Shown piece after piece: positions 25,446 through 39,781 of a stretch of DNA of 64,000 nt; within the stretch, counting starts at the first letter, position 1; each line of letters starts with the position of its first letter. The DNA comes from Candidatus Paraluminiphilus aquimaris (GTDB lineage: Bacteria > Pseudomonadota > Gammaproteobacteria > Pseudomonadales > Halieaceae). The notes under the pieces were generated by a model. The model did not search any database. It saw nothing but the letters and a program-made list of their open reading frames with translations, and was not told where the DNA came from. The stretch is taken from the NCBI RefSeq assembly GCF_026230195.1, contig NZ_CP036501.1, positions 1,426,001 through 1,490,000 of the forward strand, read 5' to 3'. The translations under genes were made by a program, and so were the position numbers.

Positions 25446-26000
25446 GTGCATAGCGGGGTTAATGCCGTGAGTGACAATGCGAGAGACTCGATAAGTGGTG
25501 GCCTGTATACGCCCGAGCAAAAGAAGCGTCGCGATGAGACGGTGTGGACGCTCGTCCAAGGTGTACTGGCTCCGCTTCAGTTCTTGGTGTTCGCCATTAG
25601 TACGGTTTTCGTGGTGAACTTTCTGCTTAACGGCACCGGTCTTCTCGCGGCCACGGCATCAGTCATATTAAAAACATTCATTCTGTACTCGATCATGGTC
25701 ACAGGCGCCATCTGGGAGAAGGTGGTGTTTGGGCGTTATCTGTTTGCGCCGGCGTTCTTTTGGGAGGACGTGGTAAGTATGGGGGTAATCGCACTGCATA
25801 CACTTTACTTACTGATGTGGCTCTCAAGTTTCGGGACGCCACAAGAGCAAATGATGGTCGCGCTTGCGGCCTATGTTGCTTACCTAGTCAACGCGATTCA
25901 GTTCCTAATGAAATTTCAGCAAGCACGGTCGGCCTCGCCCGATGTGTCAAGCCAGCCTGCTTATGCGGGACTCGATTTAAATAATGGAGCTAAGTCATGA
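25446..26000 (+). CDS. bchF: 3-vinyl bacteriochlorophyllide hydratase
   Basis: Hydrates the 3-vinyl group of (bacterio)chlorophyllide a to 3-hydroxyethyl. The core is conserved from GGLYTPEQKKRRDETVWTLV, then four membrane segments and the motif TGAIWEKVVFGRYLFAPAF, characteristic of BchF. As read from the GTG at 25446 it has 184 residues, longer than the usual 160 or so. The GTG at 25467 removes seven residues and is an equally good start. It overlaps bchN by 4 bp and is first in the bchFNBHLM-lhaA-puhABCE operon. Confidence 0.95.
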   Translation: MHSGVNAVSDNARDSISGGLYTPEQKKRRDETVWTLVQGVLAPLQFLVFAISTVFVVNFLLNGTGLLAATASVILKTFILYSIMVTGAIWEKVVFGRYLFAPAFFWEDVVSMGVIALHTLYLLMWLSSFGTPQEQMMVALAAYVAYLVNAIQFLMKFQQARSASPDVSSQPAYAGLDLNNGAKS

Positions 26001-27286
26001 GTGGTGTGATCGCAAGTTCGGTTGAAGAGCACCATCCGGGCCCGCAAACCCAAGAGCGCGGGCAACGCGCAGTATTTTGTGGCCTTACCTCGATTATCTG
26101 GCTTCACCGCCGAATACAGGACGCCTTTTTCCTCGTCGTTGGATCAAGAACATGCGCCCATCTCATTCAGTCGGCTGCAGGCGTTATGATTTTCGCTGAG
26201 CCCCGATTTGCGACGGCCATCCTTGGTGAGCGTGACTTAGCAGGTATGGCTGACTGTCACGAGGAGCTAGATCGTGTTGTATCCGAGTTGATTGCTCGCC
26301 GATCTGGCATCAACCGCCTATTTTTGGTTGGCTCCTGCCCATCTGAGGTCATCAAACTTGACTTGGAAACCGCGGCAGTCAAGTTGCAAGCCAAGCATGA
26401 AAACAAAGTCCGCATTTCAGCGTTTAGCGGCAGTGGTATTGAGACAACTTTCACGCAAGGGGAAGACCAATGCCTAAAGAGCACGGTGGCTGAGCTGCCC
26501 TCGTTGGCGAGCACTGAGGAGAATTTAATCGTTCTCGGTACAGTCTCTGACATCGTTGAAGATCAATTTAGACGATTGTTCGATGATCTGGGTATCGCCA
26601 ATGTGCACTTCTACCCTGGTCGCAAAGCCGGTGATTTACCCGCAGTCGGGAAAGGCACACGACTTGTTGCGGCACAACCGTTCGTTGGAGAGACGGCTCG
26701 CGCCTTAATTGAGCGTGGCGCAAATCTCATAGAGGCGCCTTTCCCACTGGGTGCCGAGGGCTCAAAGTCGTGGTTTGAGGCCATTGCAAAAACGCACGGT
26801 GTCGATGATTCCCGTACACAGCAAGTCCTCGAGTTACCTTATCAGCGGGCAAAGCGTGCTGTTGCCTCGCACGCGTCTAAGCTTGACGGCAAGCGCGTAC
26901 ATTTTTTACCCGACTCCCAGCTTGAAATTCCCATGGCTCGCTTTTTAAGTGAGGAGTGTGGTCTGAGCATCAACGAGATCGGGACACCCTTCCACGATCA
27001 ATTGATCATGCGAGGTGAGCTGCGACGCCTGTCTCCCGATGTTCGGATTGTCGAGGGCCAAGATTTAGATCCGGCGCTCAATCGTGTTCGCGAGGCGCGG
27101 CCTGACCTCACTATCTGTGGAATGGGTATTGCGAATGCGCTGGAGTCAGAAGGACTGCGAACAAAGTGGTCGATTGAGCTCGTATTTTCGCCGGTGCAGG
27201 GGTTCGACCAAGCAGGTGATCTCGCAGGGCTCTTCGCTAAGCCTCTGGTTCGGGAAGCGATTCTGGAGGTCGGCTCATGGAGCTAA
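25997..27286 (+). CDS. bchN: Light-independent protochlorophyllide reductase subunit N
   Basis: The 429-residue N subunit of dark-operative protochlorophyllide oxidoreductase, which with BchB forms the nitrogenase MoFe-like heterotetramer that reduces ring D. Cysteine ligands for the shared [4Fe-4S] cluster appear in [19 protein letters not shown] and VGSCPSEV. It overlaps bchF by 4 bp and bchB by 10 bp. Reduction needs electrons from BchL. Although the enzyme is oxygen-sensitive, aerobic phototrophs rely on it. Confidence 0.97.
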   Translation: MSGVIASSVEEHHPGPQTQERGQRAVFCGLTSIIWLHRRIQDAFFLVVGSRTCAHLIQSAAGVMIFAEPRFATAILGERDLAGMADCHEELDRVVSELIARRSGINRLFLVGSCPSEVIKLDLETAAVKLQAKHENKVRISAFSGSGIETTFTQGEDQCLKSTVAELPSLASTEENLIVLGTVSDIVEDQFRRLFDDLGIANVHFYPGRKAGDLPAVGKGTRLVAAQPFVGETARALIERGANLIEAPFPLGAEGSKSWFEAIAKTHGVDDSRTQQVLELPYQRAKRAVASHASKLDGKRVHFLPDSQLEIPMARFLSEECGLSINEIGTPFHDQLIMRGELRRLSPDVRIVEGQDLDPALNRVREARPDLTICGMGIANALESEGLRTKWSIELVFSPVQGFDQAGDLAGLFAKPLVREAILEVGSWS

Positions 27287-28804
27287 CACTCTGGACATAC
27301 GAGGGGCCACCTCATGTGGGGGCAATCCGGATCGCGGCCTCTATGCGCGATGTACACCTTATGCTGCACTCGCCCCAAGGCGATACCTATGCTGATCTCC
27401 TATTTACGATGATCGAGCGCGATGGGCAACGACCGCCCGTTACCTACACGACATTCCAGGCTCGTGATCTTGGAGCATCCACCGCGGAGATGGTTATTCA
27501 GTCGCTTCGCGAGTCTGCTGAGCGATTTAAGCCGCAGGTTCTGATGGTGGCTGACTCTTGCACTGCAGAGCTTATTCAAGATCAACCCGGGGCATTGGCC
27601 CTTGGTGCAGATTTGCCTGTCCCGGTTATTCCGCTGGAAATGGCCGCGTACACACGTAAAGAAAACTGGGGCGCGTCAGAAACGTTTTATCAGCTCGTGC
27701 GCGGACTGCTCTCGCGGCAGGCACCCGCACCCGGTACAGAGCGACCAAAACGAGACCCGGCTGTCCGCCCAAGCGTTAACTTGCTGGGCCCGACCAAGTT
27801 GGGCTTTAGGTGTCGTGATGATGTGGTGGAAATTGAGAGACTGCTCGCCTCAATGGGGGTTGACGTAAATGTTGTAGCACCACTGGGTGCTTCGCCATGG
27901 GACCTGCAATCGATACCGAATGCCGATGCCAACGTTAACTTGTGTCCTGAGGTTTCAGATCTCACCTGCAGCTGGTTGGCGCGAACATTCGGCATGCCAA
28001 CGATCCAAACGATGCCAATGGGATGGGGTGCAACCCGCGATTTCATTGCTGAAGTAGCTCAAGTGTTGGGCCTGACTATCAATATCGATTCAGTGGGTGA
28101 CTCGCGGCTTCCGTGGTACTCACGATCTATCGACTCGACTTATCTTACGGGTAAGCGTGTCTTTGTCTTTGCTGATGGCAGTCACGCGATAGCCGCGGCG
28201 CGGATAGCGCGCGATGAGATGGGCTTTGAAGTGGTGGGCTTGGGTACTTACAGCCGCGAGCGGGCTCGCGATGTGAGAGCCGCAGCCAAAGAGTACGGCC
28301 TTGAAGCACTCATTACTGACAACTATTTGGAAGTCGAAGCCAGAGTTCAGGAGCTCCAACCTGAGATGGTTTTAGGTACGCAGATGGAGCGGCATATTGC
28401 CAAACGACTGGGCATACCGTGTGCCGTTATTTCAACGCCAGCGCATGTCCAAGATTACCCTGCTCGGTACTCGCCACAAATGGGTTTTGAAGGGGCAAAT
28501 GTACTGTTCGACACCTGGGTACATCCACTGATCATGGGCCTTGAAGAGCATCTACTGCACATGTTTCGTGACGATTTTGAGTTCAATGACAGTGTGGGTC
28601 CCTCTCACTTGGGAAGTGAGGGAGAGGGCGCTCGCTCAAAGAGCGAGACTGGTGAAGTAATTAACGAAAGCAACATTGTTTGGGCCTTCGAAGCGGAAAA
28701 GGAGTTGCGAAAAATTCCGTTCTTCGTAAGAGGTAAGGCGCGTCGAAATACAGAGCGTTTTGCGGAAGAGCAGGGCATTTCAACGATTCAAGTAGATACG
28801 CTAT

Positions 28805-28833
<29 letters not shown>
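27277..28833 (+). CDS. bchB: Light-independent protochlorophyllide reductase subunit B
   Basis: The 518-residue catalytic partner of BchN. The start [20 protein letters not shown] is the family N terminus, and [15 protein letters not shown] holds a conserved cysteine region. The C-terminal domain is attached through a longer acidic linker (about residues 435-460), ending in the helical [19 protein letters not shown] segment typical of BchB/ChlB. It overlaps bchN by 10 bp and bchH by 29 bp. Confidence 0.97.
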
Positions 28834-33440
<4,607 letters not shown>

Positions 33441-33441
<1 letters not shown>

Positions 33442-34145
33442 TGGCAACGGCTAACTATCAACAAAGGCGCGAGCAGATCGAACATTACTTTGATCGCACC
33501 GCTGCTGATGTTTGGGCTCGTCTTACGTCCGATGAGCCCGTTAGCGGCGTCCGCGAAACGGTCCGTGCCGGACGCGAATCTATGCGCAATTTATTGTTGA
33601 GCTGGTTGCCGCAAGATCTCACCGGTAAGCAAGTGCTTGATGCGGGCTGCGGGACGGGTGTGATCTCTATTGAGCTGGCAAAACGCGGTGCTGAAGTGAT
33701 CGCGGTCGATCTTTCTCAGTCCTTAATCGATCTGGCCAACGAGCGTTACTCCGGTGTTGATGAATACCATCGTATCCAGTTCGTTGTTGGCGATATGCGC
33801 CAAGTTCAAGGCGAACGCTTTGATCATGTTATCGCAATGGATTCGATTATCCATTACGCCGCCCGCGATGGCGTAAAGACGCTGGAGACACTCGCGCAGA
33901 ACGTAAATGACTCTATGGTGTTTACCTTCGCACCTAAGACACTGCCACTCGCTGCGATGCATGCCGTCGGAAAACTTTTTCCGCGAGCTGATCGCGCACC
34001 GGCTATTGAACCGATCTCTCCGCATTCGTTGACGCAGGAATTGTCTAATTCTTCTGCATTGCAAGATTGGAAAATAGGCAAAGGGCATCGCGTTTCGACA
34101 GGCTTTTACACCTCGCAAGCCATGGAGATCGCGCGAATATGCTGA
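33441..34145 (+). CDS. bchM: Magnesium-protoporphyrin O-methyltransferase
   Basis: A 234-residue SAM-dependent methyltransferase that esterifies the ring-C propionate of Mg-protoporphyrin IX, supplying the AcsF substrate. The SAM-binding motif VLDAGCGTGVISIELAKRG is near residue 67, with the acidic loop VIAVDLS after it. The chosen ATG at 33441 overlaps the bchL stop (TGATG); the longer TTG start at 33438 adds one residue. It ends inside the first codons of lhaA, a 7-bp overlap. Confidence 0.96.
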
Positions 34146-35569
34146 TTTCTCGAGAGCAATTCATGGCACTGACTGCGCGCATTAATGCGCGCTATCTGCC
34201 ATGGCTAAATGTTGTCGAGGGTGACCTAACCCTGTCGAAATTAGCGAGGCTCTCCCTGTTTCAGGTGTCAGTCGGTATCTGCTTCGTCCTACTTAATGGC
34301 ACATTGAACCGCATAATGGTTGTCGAGTTAGGAAGAGCGGCTTGGCTTGTTTCCGCGATGCTCGCACTGCCGCTTTTGTTAGCACCTGCGCGAGTACTTA
34401 TAGGTTACCGGTCAGATAATCATCAATCGTTCTTGGGTTTCCGGCGCCTACCGTATCTCTGGATGGGCACCATGGGGCAGTTTGGTGGGTTGGCACTCAT
34501 GCCCTTTGTATTGATACTCATGACATCGGGCGACCCCAGTTCCGCATGGATGGGTTTCGTCATGTCATTGGGCGCGCTGTTTTTAGTGGGCGCGGGTATG
34601 CATGCTACGCAAACGGCAGGGCTTGCTCTCGCTACGGATCTGGCGAGCGAGAAGACTCGGCACCAGGTTGTCACGATGCTTTATCTCATGCTTTTGGTCG
34701 GCATGGTGATAGGCGCTCTTGGCTTCTCGCTGCTACTTGAGCCCTTTAGTTACTTTCGACTTATTCAAGTCATTCAAGGCTCCGCTTTAGTCGTTGCAGG
34801 CCTTAATTTGATCGCTATGTGGCAGATGGAGCCGCGGCGTCCCGACTTAACCGACTTTAACATCGCTCGCCCAACGTTTATCGAGTCATGGAAAGCGCTC
34901 TCCGCAAGTGCAGGCGCGCATCGACTGTTAATCGCCGTCGCACTTGGGACGCTTGGGTTCAGTATGCAAGAAATTCTATTAGAGCCCTATGGCGCTGAAG
35001 TGTTGGGTATGACGGTCAGTCAGACGACCCGCCTAACCGCTATGTTTGGCGTTGGAATGCTTCTCGCTATGGCACTCTCAGCGCGGTATCTGGGTAACGC
35101 AGGCGAACCTATTCGCCTCGCCGCTTATGGCTCTGTCGTGGGTGTGTTTGCGTTTGCCGCCGTCATTATCGCAGGTGCGACCGACTCGCTCGGACTTTTT
35201 GCTGCGGGAACATTTTTAATTGGTGTGGGTAACGGCTTGTTTGCTGTCGGCACGCTCACCGCTGCCATGCTGCTGGCAAGCAACGCCACGGCCGGTATTG
35301 TGATCGGCACATGGGGTGCCGTTCAAGCAACGGCGGCGGGCATAGCGGTATTTATGGGTGGGGCTCTGCGAGACATCACTGAAGCCCTCATCCTGCGCAG
35401 CGGCTTTACGACCGACCTATTTGGGTCAGCCACACCTTACGGCGCTGTTTATCACCTAGAAATAATCGTCCTATTCGCCTCTCTGATTGCACTGGGTCCA
35501 TTGGTGCGCCGGTTAGGCAATAACAAAAACCAACCACTCACTATGCAACTTGCAGATTTCCCAAGCTGA
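34139..35569 (+). CDS. lhaA: LhaA, PucC-family LH1/RC assembly transporter
   Basis: A 476-residue, roughly 12-segment membrane protein of the PucC/LhaA branch of the major facilitator superfamily, in the conserved position between bchM and puhA. Family signatures are LFQVSVGICFVLLNGTLNRIM near residue 40 (read in part) and ILLEPYGAEVLGMTVSQTT near residue 280. It promotes LH1 assembly, probably by handling bacteriochlorophyll. I choose the ATG at 34139, which overlaps the bchM end; the open frame extends upstream to 34067 only inside bchM. Confidence 0.93.
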   Translation: MLISREQFMALTARINARYLPWLNVVEGDLTLSKLARLSLFQVSVGICFVLLNGTLNRIMVVELGRAAWLVSAMLALPLLLAPARVLIGYRSDNHQSFLGFRRLPYLWMGTMGQFGGLALMPFVLILMTSGDPSSAWMGFVMSLGALFLVGAGMHATQTAGLALATDLASEKTRHQVVTMLYLMLLVGMVIGALGFSLLLEPFSYFRLIQVIQGSALVVAGLNLIAMWQMEPRRPDLTDFNIARPTFIESWKALSASAGAHRLLIAVALGTLGFSMQEILLEPYGAEVLGMTVSQTTRLTAMFGVGMLLAMALSARYLGNAGEPIRLAAYGSVVGVFAFAAVIIAGATDSLGLFAAGTFLIGVGNGLFAVGTLTAAMLLASNATAGIVIGTWGAVQATAAGIAVFMGGALRDITEALILRSGFTTDLFGSATPYGAVYHLEIIVLFASLIALGPLVRRLGNNKNQPLTMQLADFPS

Positions 35570-35593
35570 TAACCACTACCAGGAGGACACACC

Positions 35594-36352
35594 ATGGGTA
35601 CTGGAGAATTTTACTTTGACTTTGCAGCTATTATGTTCACCGCATTTTGCGGGGCATTTGTTTACCTAGTGCTTTACCTTCACAAAGAAGGTAAGCGCGA
35701 GGGCTTTCCGATTCGACACGACGGTGTCGTTGATAACTACAGTGACGGCGTCGGCGGTTTACCCGACCCCAAAACCTACAAGCTGGCGCATGGTCAGGGG
35801 GAGCGAACCGTTCCCGGTCCCATGCCTGAGCAGTATGAATTGAAGGCCAAGCCAGTCCACCCGCATCCGGGTTCACCATTAGAGCCAACCGGCGACCCGA
35901 TGGTCGACGGCGTTGGTCCTGCGGCGTACGCAATCAGACCTGAACACCCCGATCTTACCGTTGACGGTGAGCCGCGAATTGTTCCGCTGCGTGTTGATGC
36001 CGACCATAAGGTACATGGCAACGATCCCGATCCAAGAGGGAAGGCGGTATTTGGTTGCGATGGCGCAAAAGGTGCCACGGTTGTTGACCTATGGGTTGAT
36101 CGAGCCGAGCCACATTTTCGGTATGCGGAACTAGACGTTGGTGAGCGCCGTGTGTTGTTGCCGATGACCATGGCACGCGTCAAGCGCGACGGTACTGTGC
36201 ATGTTAAATCGATTCGTAGCGATCAATTCCAACAGGTGCCCGGATTGGCTAACCCTGACCAGGTAACCCTTCAAGAAGAGGATAAGATCGTCGCCTTCTA
36301 CGGGGGCGGCACGATGTACGCCATGCCCGGTCGTCAAGGTCCAGTGTTGTGA
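35594..36352 (+). CDS. puhA: Photosynthetic reaction centre H subunit
   Basis: The 252-residue H subunit: one N-terminal transmembrane helix (residues 10-30, FAAIMFTAFCGAFVYLVLYL) and a cytoplasmic beta-rich domain. The latter carries the PRC-barrel pattern around GCDGAKGATVVDLWVDRAEPHFRYAEL, only part of which is quoted in the family signature. It caps the L-M core and shapes proton uptake to QB. A strong AGGAGG ribosome site lies 7 bases before the ATG. The stop overlaps the puhB start by 4 bp. Confidence 0.97.
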   Translation: MGTGEFYFDFAAIMFTAFCGAFVYLVLYLHKEGKREGFPIRHDGVVDNYSDGVGGLPDPKTYKLAHGQGERTVPGPMPEQYELKAKPVHPHPGSPLEPTGDPMVDGVGPAAYAIRPEHPDLTVDGEPRIVPLRVDADHKVHGNDPDPRGKAVFGCDGAKGATVVDLWVDRAEPHFRYAELDVGERRVLLPMTMARVKRDGTVHVKSIRSDQFQQVPGLANPDQVTLQEEDKIVAFYGGGTMYAMPGRQGPVL

Positions 36353-36969
36353 ACGAATATTCACATGAACCCATTCCTGGGTTGCCGGGTGAACTGCCGG
36401 AGGGCGAGCAGGTCCTCTGGCAGGCATCTCCAAGTTGGGACGCAATGGCAAAACGCGTGTTTCAAGTTTATACAGCGGCTCTGTATTTCTTGATACTGAT
36501 TGTTGCCCATCTCATCTATCGAATAATGGATGGAGCGCCTTTATCAATGTTGACGGGCACCTTGGCATGGCAAGGCGGATTGGCACTGGCGGTGGTGGGC
36601 ATATTAGCCATTATGTCCAAGCTCTATGCCGCTAGCACGCTTTACACCATTACGAGCCGAAGATTGATTATTCGCTCGGGCGTAGCGCTACCAATGATTG
36701 TCAATCTGCCACTAACCAAGGTTGAGTCAGCAGGATTGCGACGCTTACGAGATGGCACGGGCGACATAAGCTTTTTGCCTGTTGAAGGCACTAAGGTGTT
36801 TTGGCTGATGTTGTGGCCGCACGTGAGACCGCTACATTTCAGTCGAGTTCAGCCCTTGTTGAGAGGTGTAGAGGACCCGGATGCGGTGGCTAGACTGTTA
36901 GTCAATGTCATAGAAGATATTCCCAAAACATCAAACGAAATCGAAGCGACGCAGATCGCAGCGGTCTAA
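36349..36969 (+). CDS. puhB: Photosynthetic complex assembly protein PuhB
   Basis: A 206-residue membrane protein with two transmembrane segments (about residues 40-58 and 70-90) and a bacterial PH-like domain. The latter has TLYTITSRRLIIRSG, as in YdbT/YvbH-type domains. PuhB assists RC-LH1 assembly. The GTG start overlaps the puhA stop (GTGA), so translation is coupled. A 6-bp stem-loop follows before puhC. Confidence 0.93.
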   Translation: MNEYSHEPIPGLPGELPEGEQVLWQASPSWDAMAKRVFQVYTAALYFLILIVAHLIYRIMDGAPLSMLTGTLAWQGGLALAVVGILAIMSKLYAASTLYTITSRRLIIRSGVALPMIVNLPLTKVESAGLRRLRDGTGDISFLPVEGTKVFWLMLWPHVRPLHFSRVQPLLRGVEDPDAVARLLVNVIEDIPKTSNEIEATQIAAV

Positions 36970-36973
36970 ACAC

Positions 36974-36990
36974 GCTAGCGTATTGCTAGC
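36974..36990 (+). other. Small stem-loop between puhB and puhC
   Basis: GCTAGC at 36974-36979 and again at 36985-36990 can pair across a 5-base loop. It lies just before the GGGGGGT ribosome site of puhC and could modulate its translation or mRNA stability. Confidence 0.4.
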
Positions 36991-37001
36991 TGGGGGGTAA
37001 T

Positions 37002-37484
37002 GTGGGTTGGTCCGGAATGTTATTCGGGGTGCTTAGGCATCCCATTTTTCTTTTGCTCGCCGCAGTAGGCTTGGGGTGGGCCCTCATTTCTGTAAATAAC
37101 GAGGGATACCAAGGGCCACCAGAGAAACCAGAGTCCAACGTCGTTGCGAGTGTAACCTTGGCTGTTTTGGACGGTGATAACGGGTCGGTTAAGGTCCTAA
37201 CTGCCAATAACTCGGTTGAGGTTCGCGCTTATGGACCGGGCGAGGGCAGCTTTCTCAGAGGGGTGATTCGGACGCTGGTTCGTGAGCGCACCGCTCGCAA
37301 TATTGAGAGTGCCCCGACTTTCGATCTCGAGCTAACTGACCGGGGCGGTCTATTTTTGATCGATCAGACCACAGGGTACTGGATCGCTATAGAGGCCTTT
37401 GGCCCAACCAGTTACAAAGAGTTCAGGGCCATTTTTGACCGAGCGCATAGAGAATCTGCACCCATTTTGGCGGATCGTCTTTAA
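37002..37484 (+). CDS. puhC: Photosynthetic complex assembly protein PuhC
   Basis: A 160-residue protein with a single N-terminal membrane anchor (residues 10-30) and a periplasmic domain. The patterns VEVRAYGPGEGSFLRGVIRTLVRER (partly quoted) and the conserved aromatic end of TGYWIAIEAFGPTSYKEF identify PuhC. It is needed for normal RC-LH1 levels in Rhodobacter. The GTG start has a GGGGGGT ribosome site 4 bases upstream. The stop and the next start overlap by one base (TAATG). Confidence 0.92.
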   Translation: MGWSGMLFGVLRHPIFLLLAAVGLGWALISVNNEGYQGPPEKPESNVVASVTLAVLDGDNGSVKVLTANNSVEVRAYGPGEGSFLRGVIRTLVRERTARNIESAPTFDLELTDRGGLFLIDQTTGYWIAIEAFGPTSYKEFRAIFDRAHRESAPILADRL

Positions 37485-38263
37485 TGCTAGTACCGGCCAT
37501 AGTCATCGCTGTGTCCGCTTGGTGGCTGTTGACCGGTCTAGCTCTTTTGTTGGTTCATCAAAGTCAGAAAGTCGCACACCGAGGCTTCATCACGCATTCG
37601 TTGTTTACATTGGTGGCCTGGCTTTGCCTTCCCTTAAACGCATCGACAACGACGCCGATAGCGGTAGCCGCTGGCTTTTTAATTGGCTTGGTTATTTGGG
37701 GCTGGCTCGAGCTCAGTTACCTATTGGGTTACGTCAACGGCCCCAACCACTCGGTCTGTAAGGCTGGGGCCTCGACTTGGAGCCGATTTAAAGGAGCGCT
37801 TGCAACCACGATTTACCACGAGGCCGCGGTTATTGCGTCGGTGGCTTTGTTAGCGGCGGTGAGCGCAAGCCAGCCCAACCCGACCGCCTTCTACACTGTG
37901 GCAGTGCTTTGTTTGATGCGTTGGAGTGCAAAACTCAACCTATTTTTTGGTGTCAGGGTATTCAACGACCGATGGTTACCCAATCACCTTCACTACCTGA
38001 CATCCTATTTGCGCGTTGGAAAGTCGAGCTGGTTATTGCCGGCAAGCGCGATGCTTGGCTTTTTTGTAACGATGCAAATTTACTCATTAGCAGGCGCATC
38101 TGAGGTGGTTTCGTATCAGCTATCCCTTTATCTTGTAGCAAGTTTGATGCTTCTGGCGTCAATCGAGCATGTTTTCCTTATGTTTCCTGTTAATGAGTCG
38201 ACGCTTTGGCGGTGGGCCAAGCAGGATACAAACGAAATCCGGGTAGTCCGACAACAAAAATAA
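37484..38263 (+). CDS. puhE: Photosynthetic complex assembly protein PuhE
   Basis: A 259-residue polytopic membrane protein of the DUF3623/PuhE family, with about six or seven hydrophobic segments. Conserved features include GWLELSYLLGYVNGP near residue 66 and LFFGVRVFNDRWLPNHLHYL near residue 149. PuhE tunes bacteriochlorophyll supply and complex assembly. It ends the bchF...puhE operon. The next gene (hemN-like) is 194 bp downstream and likely has its own promoter. Confidence 0.92.
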   Translation: MLVPAIVIAVSAWWLLTGLALLLVHQSQKVAHRGFITHSLFTLVAWLCLPLNASTTTPIAVAAGFLIGLVIWGWLELSYLLGYVNGPNHSVCKAGASTWSRFKGALATTIYHEAAVIASVALLAAVSASQPNPTAFYTVAVLCLMRWSAKLNLFFGVRVFNDRWLPNHLHYLTSYLRVGKSSWLLPASAMLGFFVTMQIYSLAGASEVVSYQLSLYLVASLMLLASIEHVFLMFPVNESTLWRWAKQDTNEIRVVRQQK

Positions 38264-38457
38264 CCGTGTGTCTACTATCACCGTGTCTAGATGATGTCCA
38301 AGTTTCCTTGACGATCTTATTTTGGAGGTCTAGGGTAGTGGAGTGGGAGAAGGTTTTTTTTTCGCCTACTACTGACTGGTGCTCCAGTAGCGCTTCCGTT
38401 TGCGGTCTTCGGTCGATGAACCCAGCCAGCGATTAACGCGGTATTGAACGGGATGCA

Positions 38458-39777
38458 ATGAACATGAAATGGTCGAAACATAAGCCTCCGGGTTTGGACG
38501 ATATCTTCGAAAGACACCATAGTCCTCATGCAATAGCAGGGGACGCAGTGGCTGTCATCGATGCTAAATCACACCAGATACTCACCACGGCGATTACGGA
38601 ATCCCCGGTAAAAGGGATAGGGCTCTATGTCCACATTCCGTTTTGTCCGAGCCGTTGCTTGAGCTGCGACCATCTCACACTGATTGAACATGATCGGACA
38701 GCCATCGATAACTACTTAGACGTCTTGGCTGCTGAGCTCAGTATGATGGCCAGTGCTTCAAAACGCCCGATCACGGTCGAGCAGCTGCACATCGGTGGCG
38801 GTTCTCCGAACTACTTAAATGATATCCAGCTTGCGCGTCTGATGGCATCGATTCATAGCGCTTTTGATGTGGCACCCGATGCGAAGATCTCTATGGAGAT
38901 CAACCCGAGGCGAACATCGCGCTCGCAGTTCGACTTGCTTCTGGGGCTGGGTATTCGCCATTTACATCTCGAGGTCAGAGATGTGGACTCCAGGGTTCAA
39001 AGTGAGCTGGGTCGAACACAGTCCTTTAGTATTTTGGAGGACGTCTTTGGTATGGCGAGGGACATGAATTTTGACTCGCTGACCATGGATCTCCTGTTTG
39101 GATTGCCAGGCCAGACGTCCGCCTCAGTGAAAGAGAGCGTTGCGATGATCTGTGAATTGGGGCCTGACGTGCTGGTTTGTCAGCAATACACCCGCCGTCC
39201 CCACCAATTCCCGCATCAGGCCGCGATCGACGAGGCAGCTTTGCCTAGCCTCGCTGAGAAATTATCAATCTTTAATTCCGTTGTTGTAGGGCTAGAGAAT
39301 CGAGGCTACGAGTGGGTTGGACTGAATGCGTTTGTGACAAAAGGGCATGCTTTGTCTCAGGCTCAGCAGAATCAAACGCTTGAGTACAGCGCGCTGGGTT
39401 ACAGTGCCAAAAAAACCGAGCAAACATTGGGTGTTGGCATTGGCGCAGTGAGTGAAGTTCAGGATATTGTCGGACAAAATTACGTTGATCTTGACGCTTG
39501 GCGTATTGCAATTAAACAAGGTCATTTGGCCACGCAATACCTCATCGAGGCGAGTGAGTTTGAGGTGGCGAGGCGGTCTGTGATGCGTCGTCTTATGTGC
39601 AACGCCAGCGTACCGCTCTCAATCCTTTCTCAGCCGAAGGTGGCGGAATTGGTTGAGTCGCTAGAAAGTCAGGGATATGCCGAGCGAGAGGAAGGGGTCG
39701 TTAATATTACGTCTTTAGGCCGGCTTGCGTTACCGCATTTTTGGTCCGACTCTTCGCCGATGTATCGCTGGCTTTAA
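38458..39777 (+). CDS. HemN-like radical SAM protein (oxygen-independent coproporphyrinogen III oxidase family), divergent
   Basis: A 439-residue HemN homologue. Radical SAM cysteines are Cys63, Cys67 and Cys70 in HIPFCPSRCLSCDH. The fourth conserved cysteine of HemN (CxC) is replaced by His72. The HemN GVQDF-type segment reads LEVRDVDSRVQ. The C-terminal HemN pattern (RRPHQFPHQAAIDEAALP and WVGLNAFVTKGHALSQAQQ) is retained but diverged. It sits at the end of the puh operon, where hemN often lies in related clusters. It may be a genuine anaerobic oxidase for tetrapyrrole supply, or a paralogue with another haem-related job. Confidence 0.82.
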   Translation: MNMKWSKHKPPGLDDIFERHHSPHAIAGDAVAVIDAKSHQILTTAITESPVKGIGLYVHIPFCPSRCLSCDHLTLIEHDRTAIDNYLDVLAAELSMMASASKRPITVEQLHIGGGSPNYLNDIQLARLMASIHSAFDVAPDAKISMEINPRRTSRSQFDLLLGLGIRHLHLEVRDVDSRVQSELGRTQSFSILEDVFGMARDMNFDSLTMDLLFGLPGQTSASVKESVAMICELGPDVLVCQQYTRRPHQFPHQAAIDEAALPSLAEKLSIFNSVVVGLENRGYEWVGLNAFVTKGHALSQAQQNQTLEYSALGYSAKKTEQTLGVGIGAVSEVQDIVGQNYVDLDAWRIAIKQGHLATQYLIEASEFEVARRSVMRRLMCNASVPLSILSQPKVAELVESLESQGYAEREEGVVNITSLGRLALPHFWSDSSPMYRWL

Positions 39778-39781
39778 TCGC

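Noticed and set aside
34067-34138. Upstream extension of lhaA by 24 codons
   Set aside because: It lies inside bchM and is Arg/His rich; the ATG at 34139 overlapping the bchM stop gives the family N terminus.
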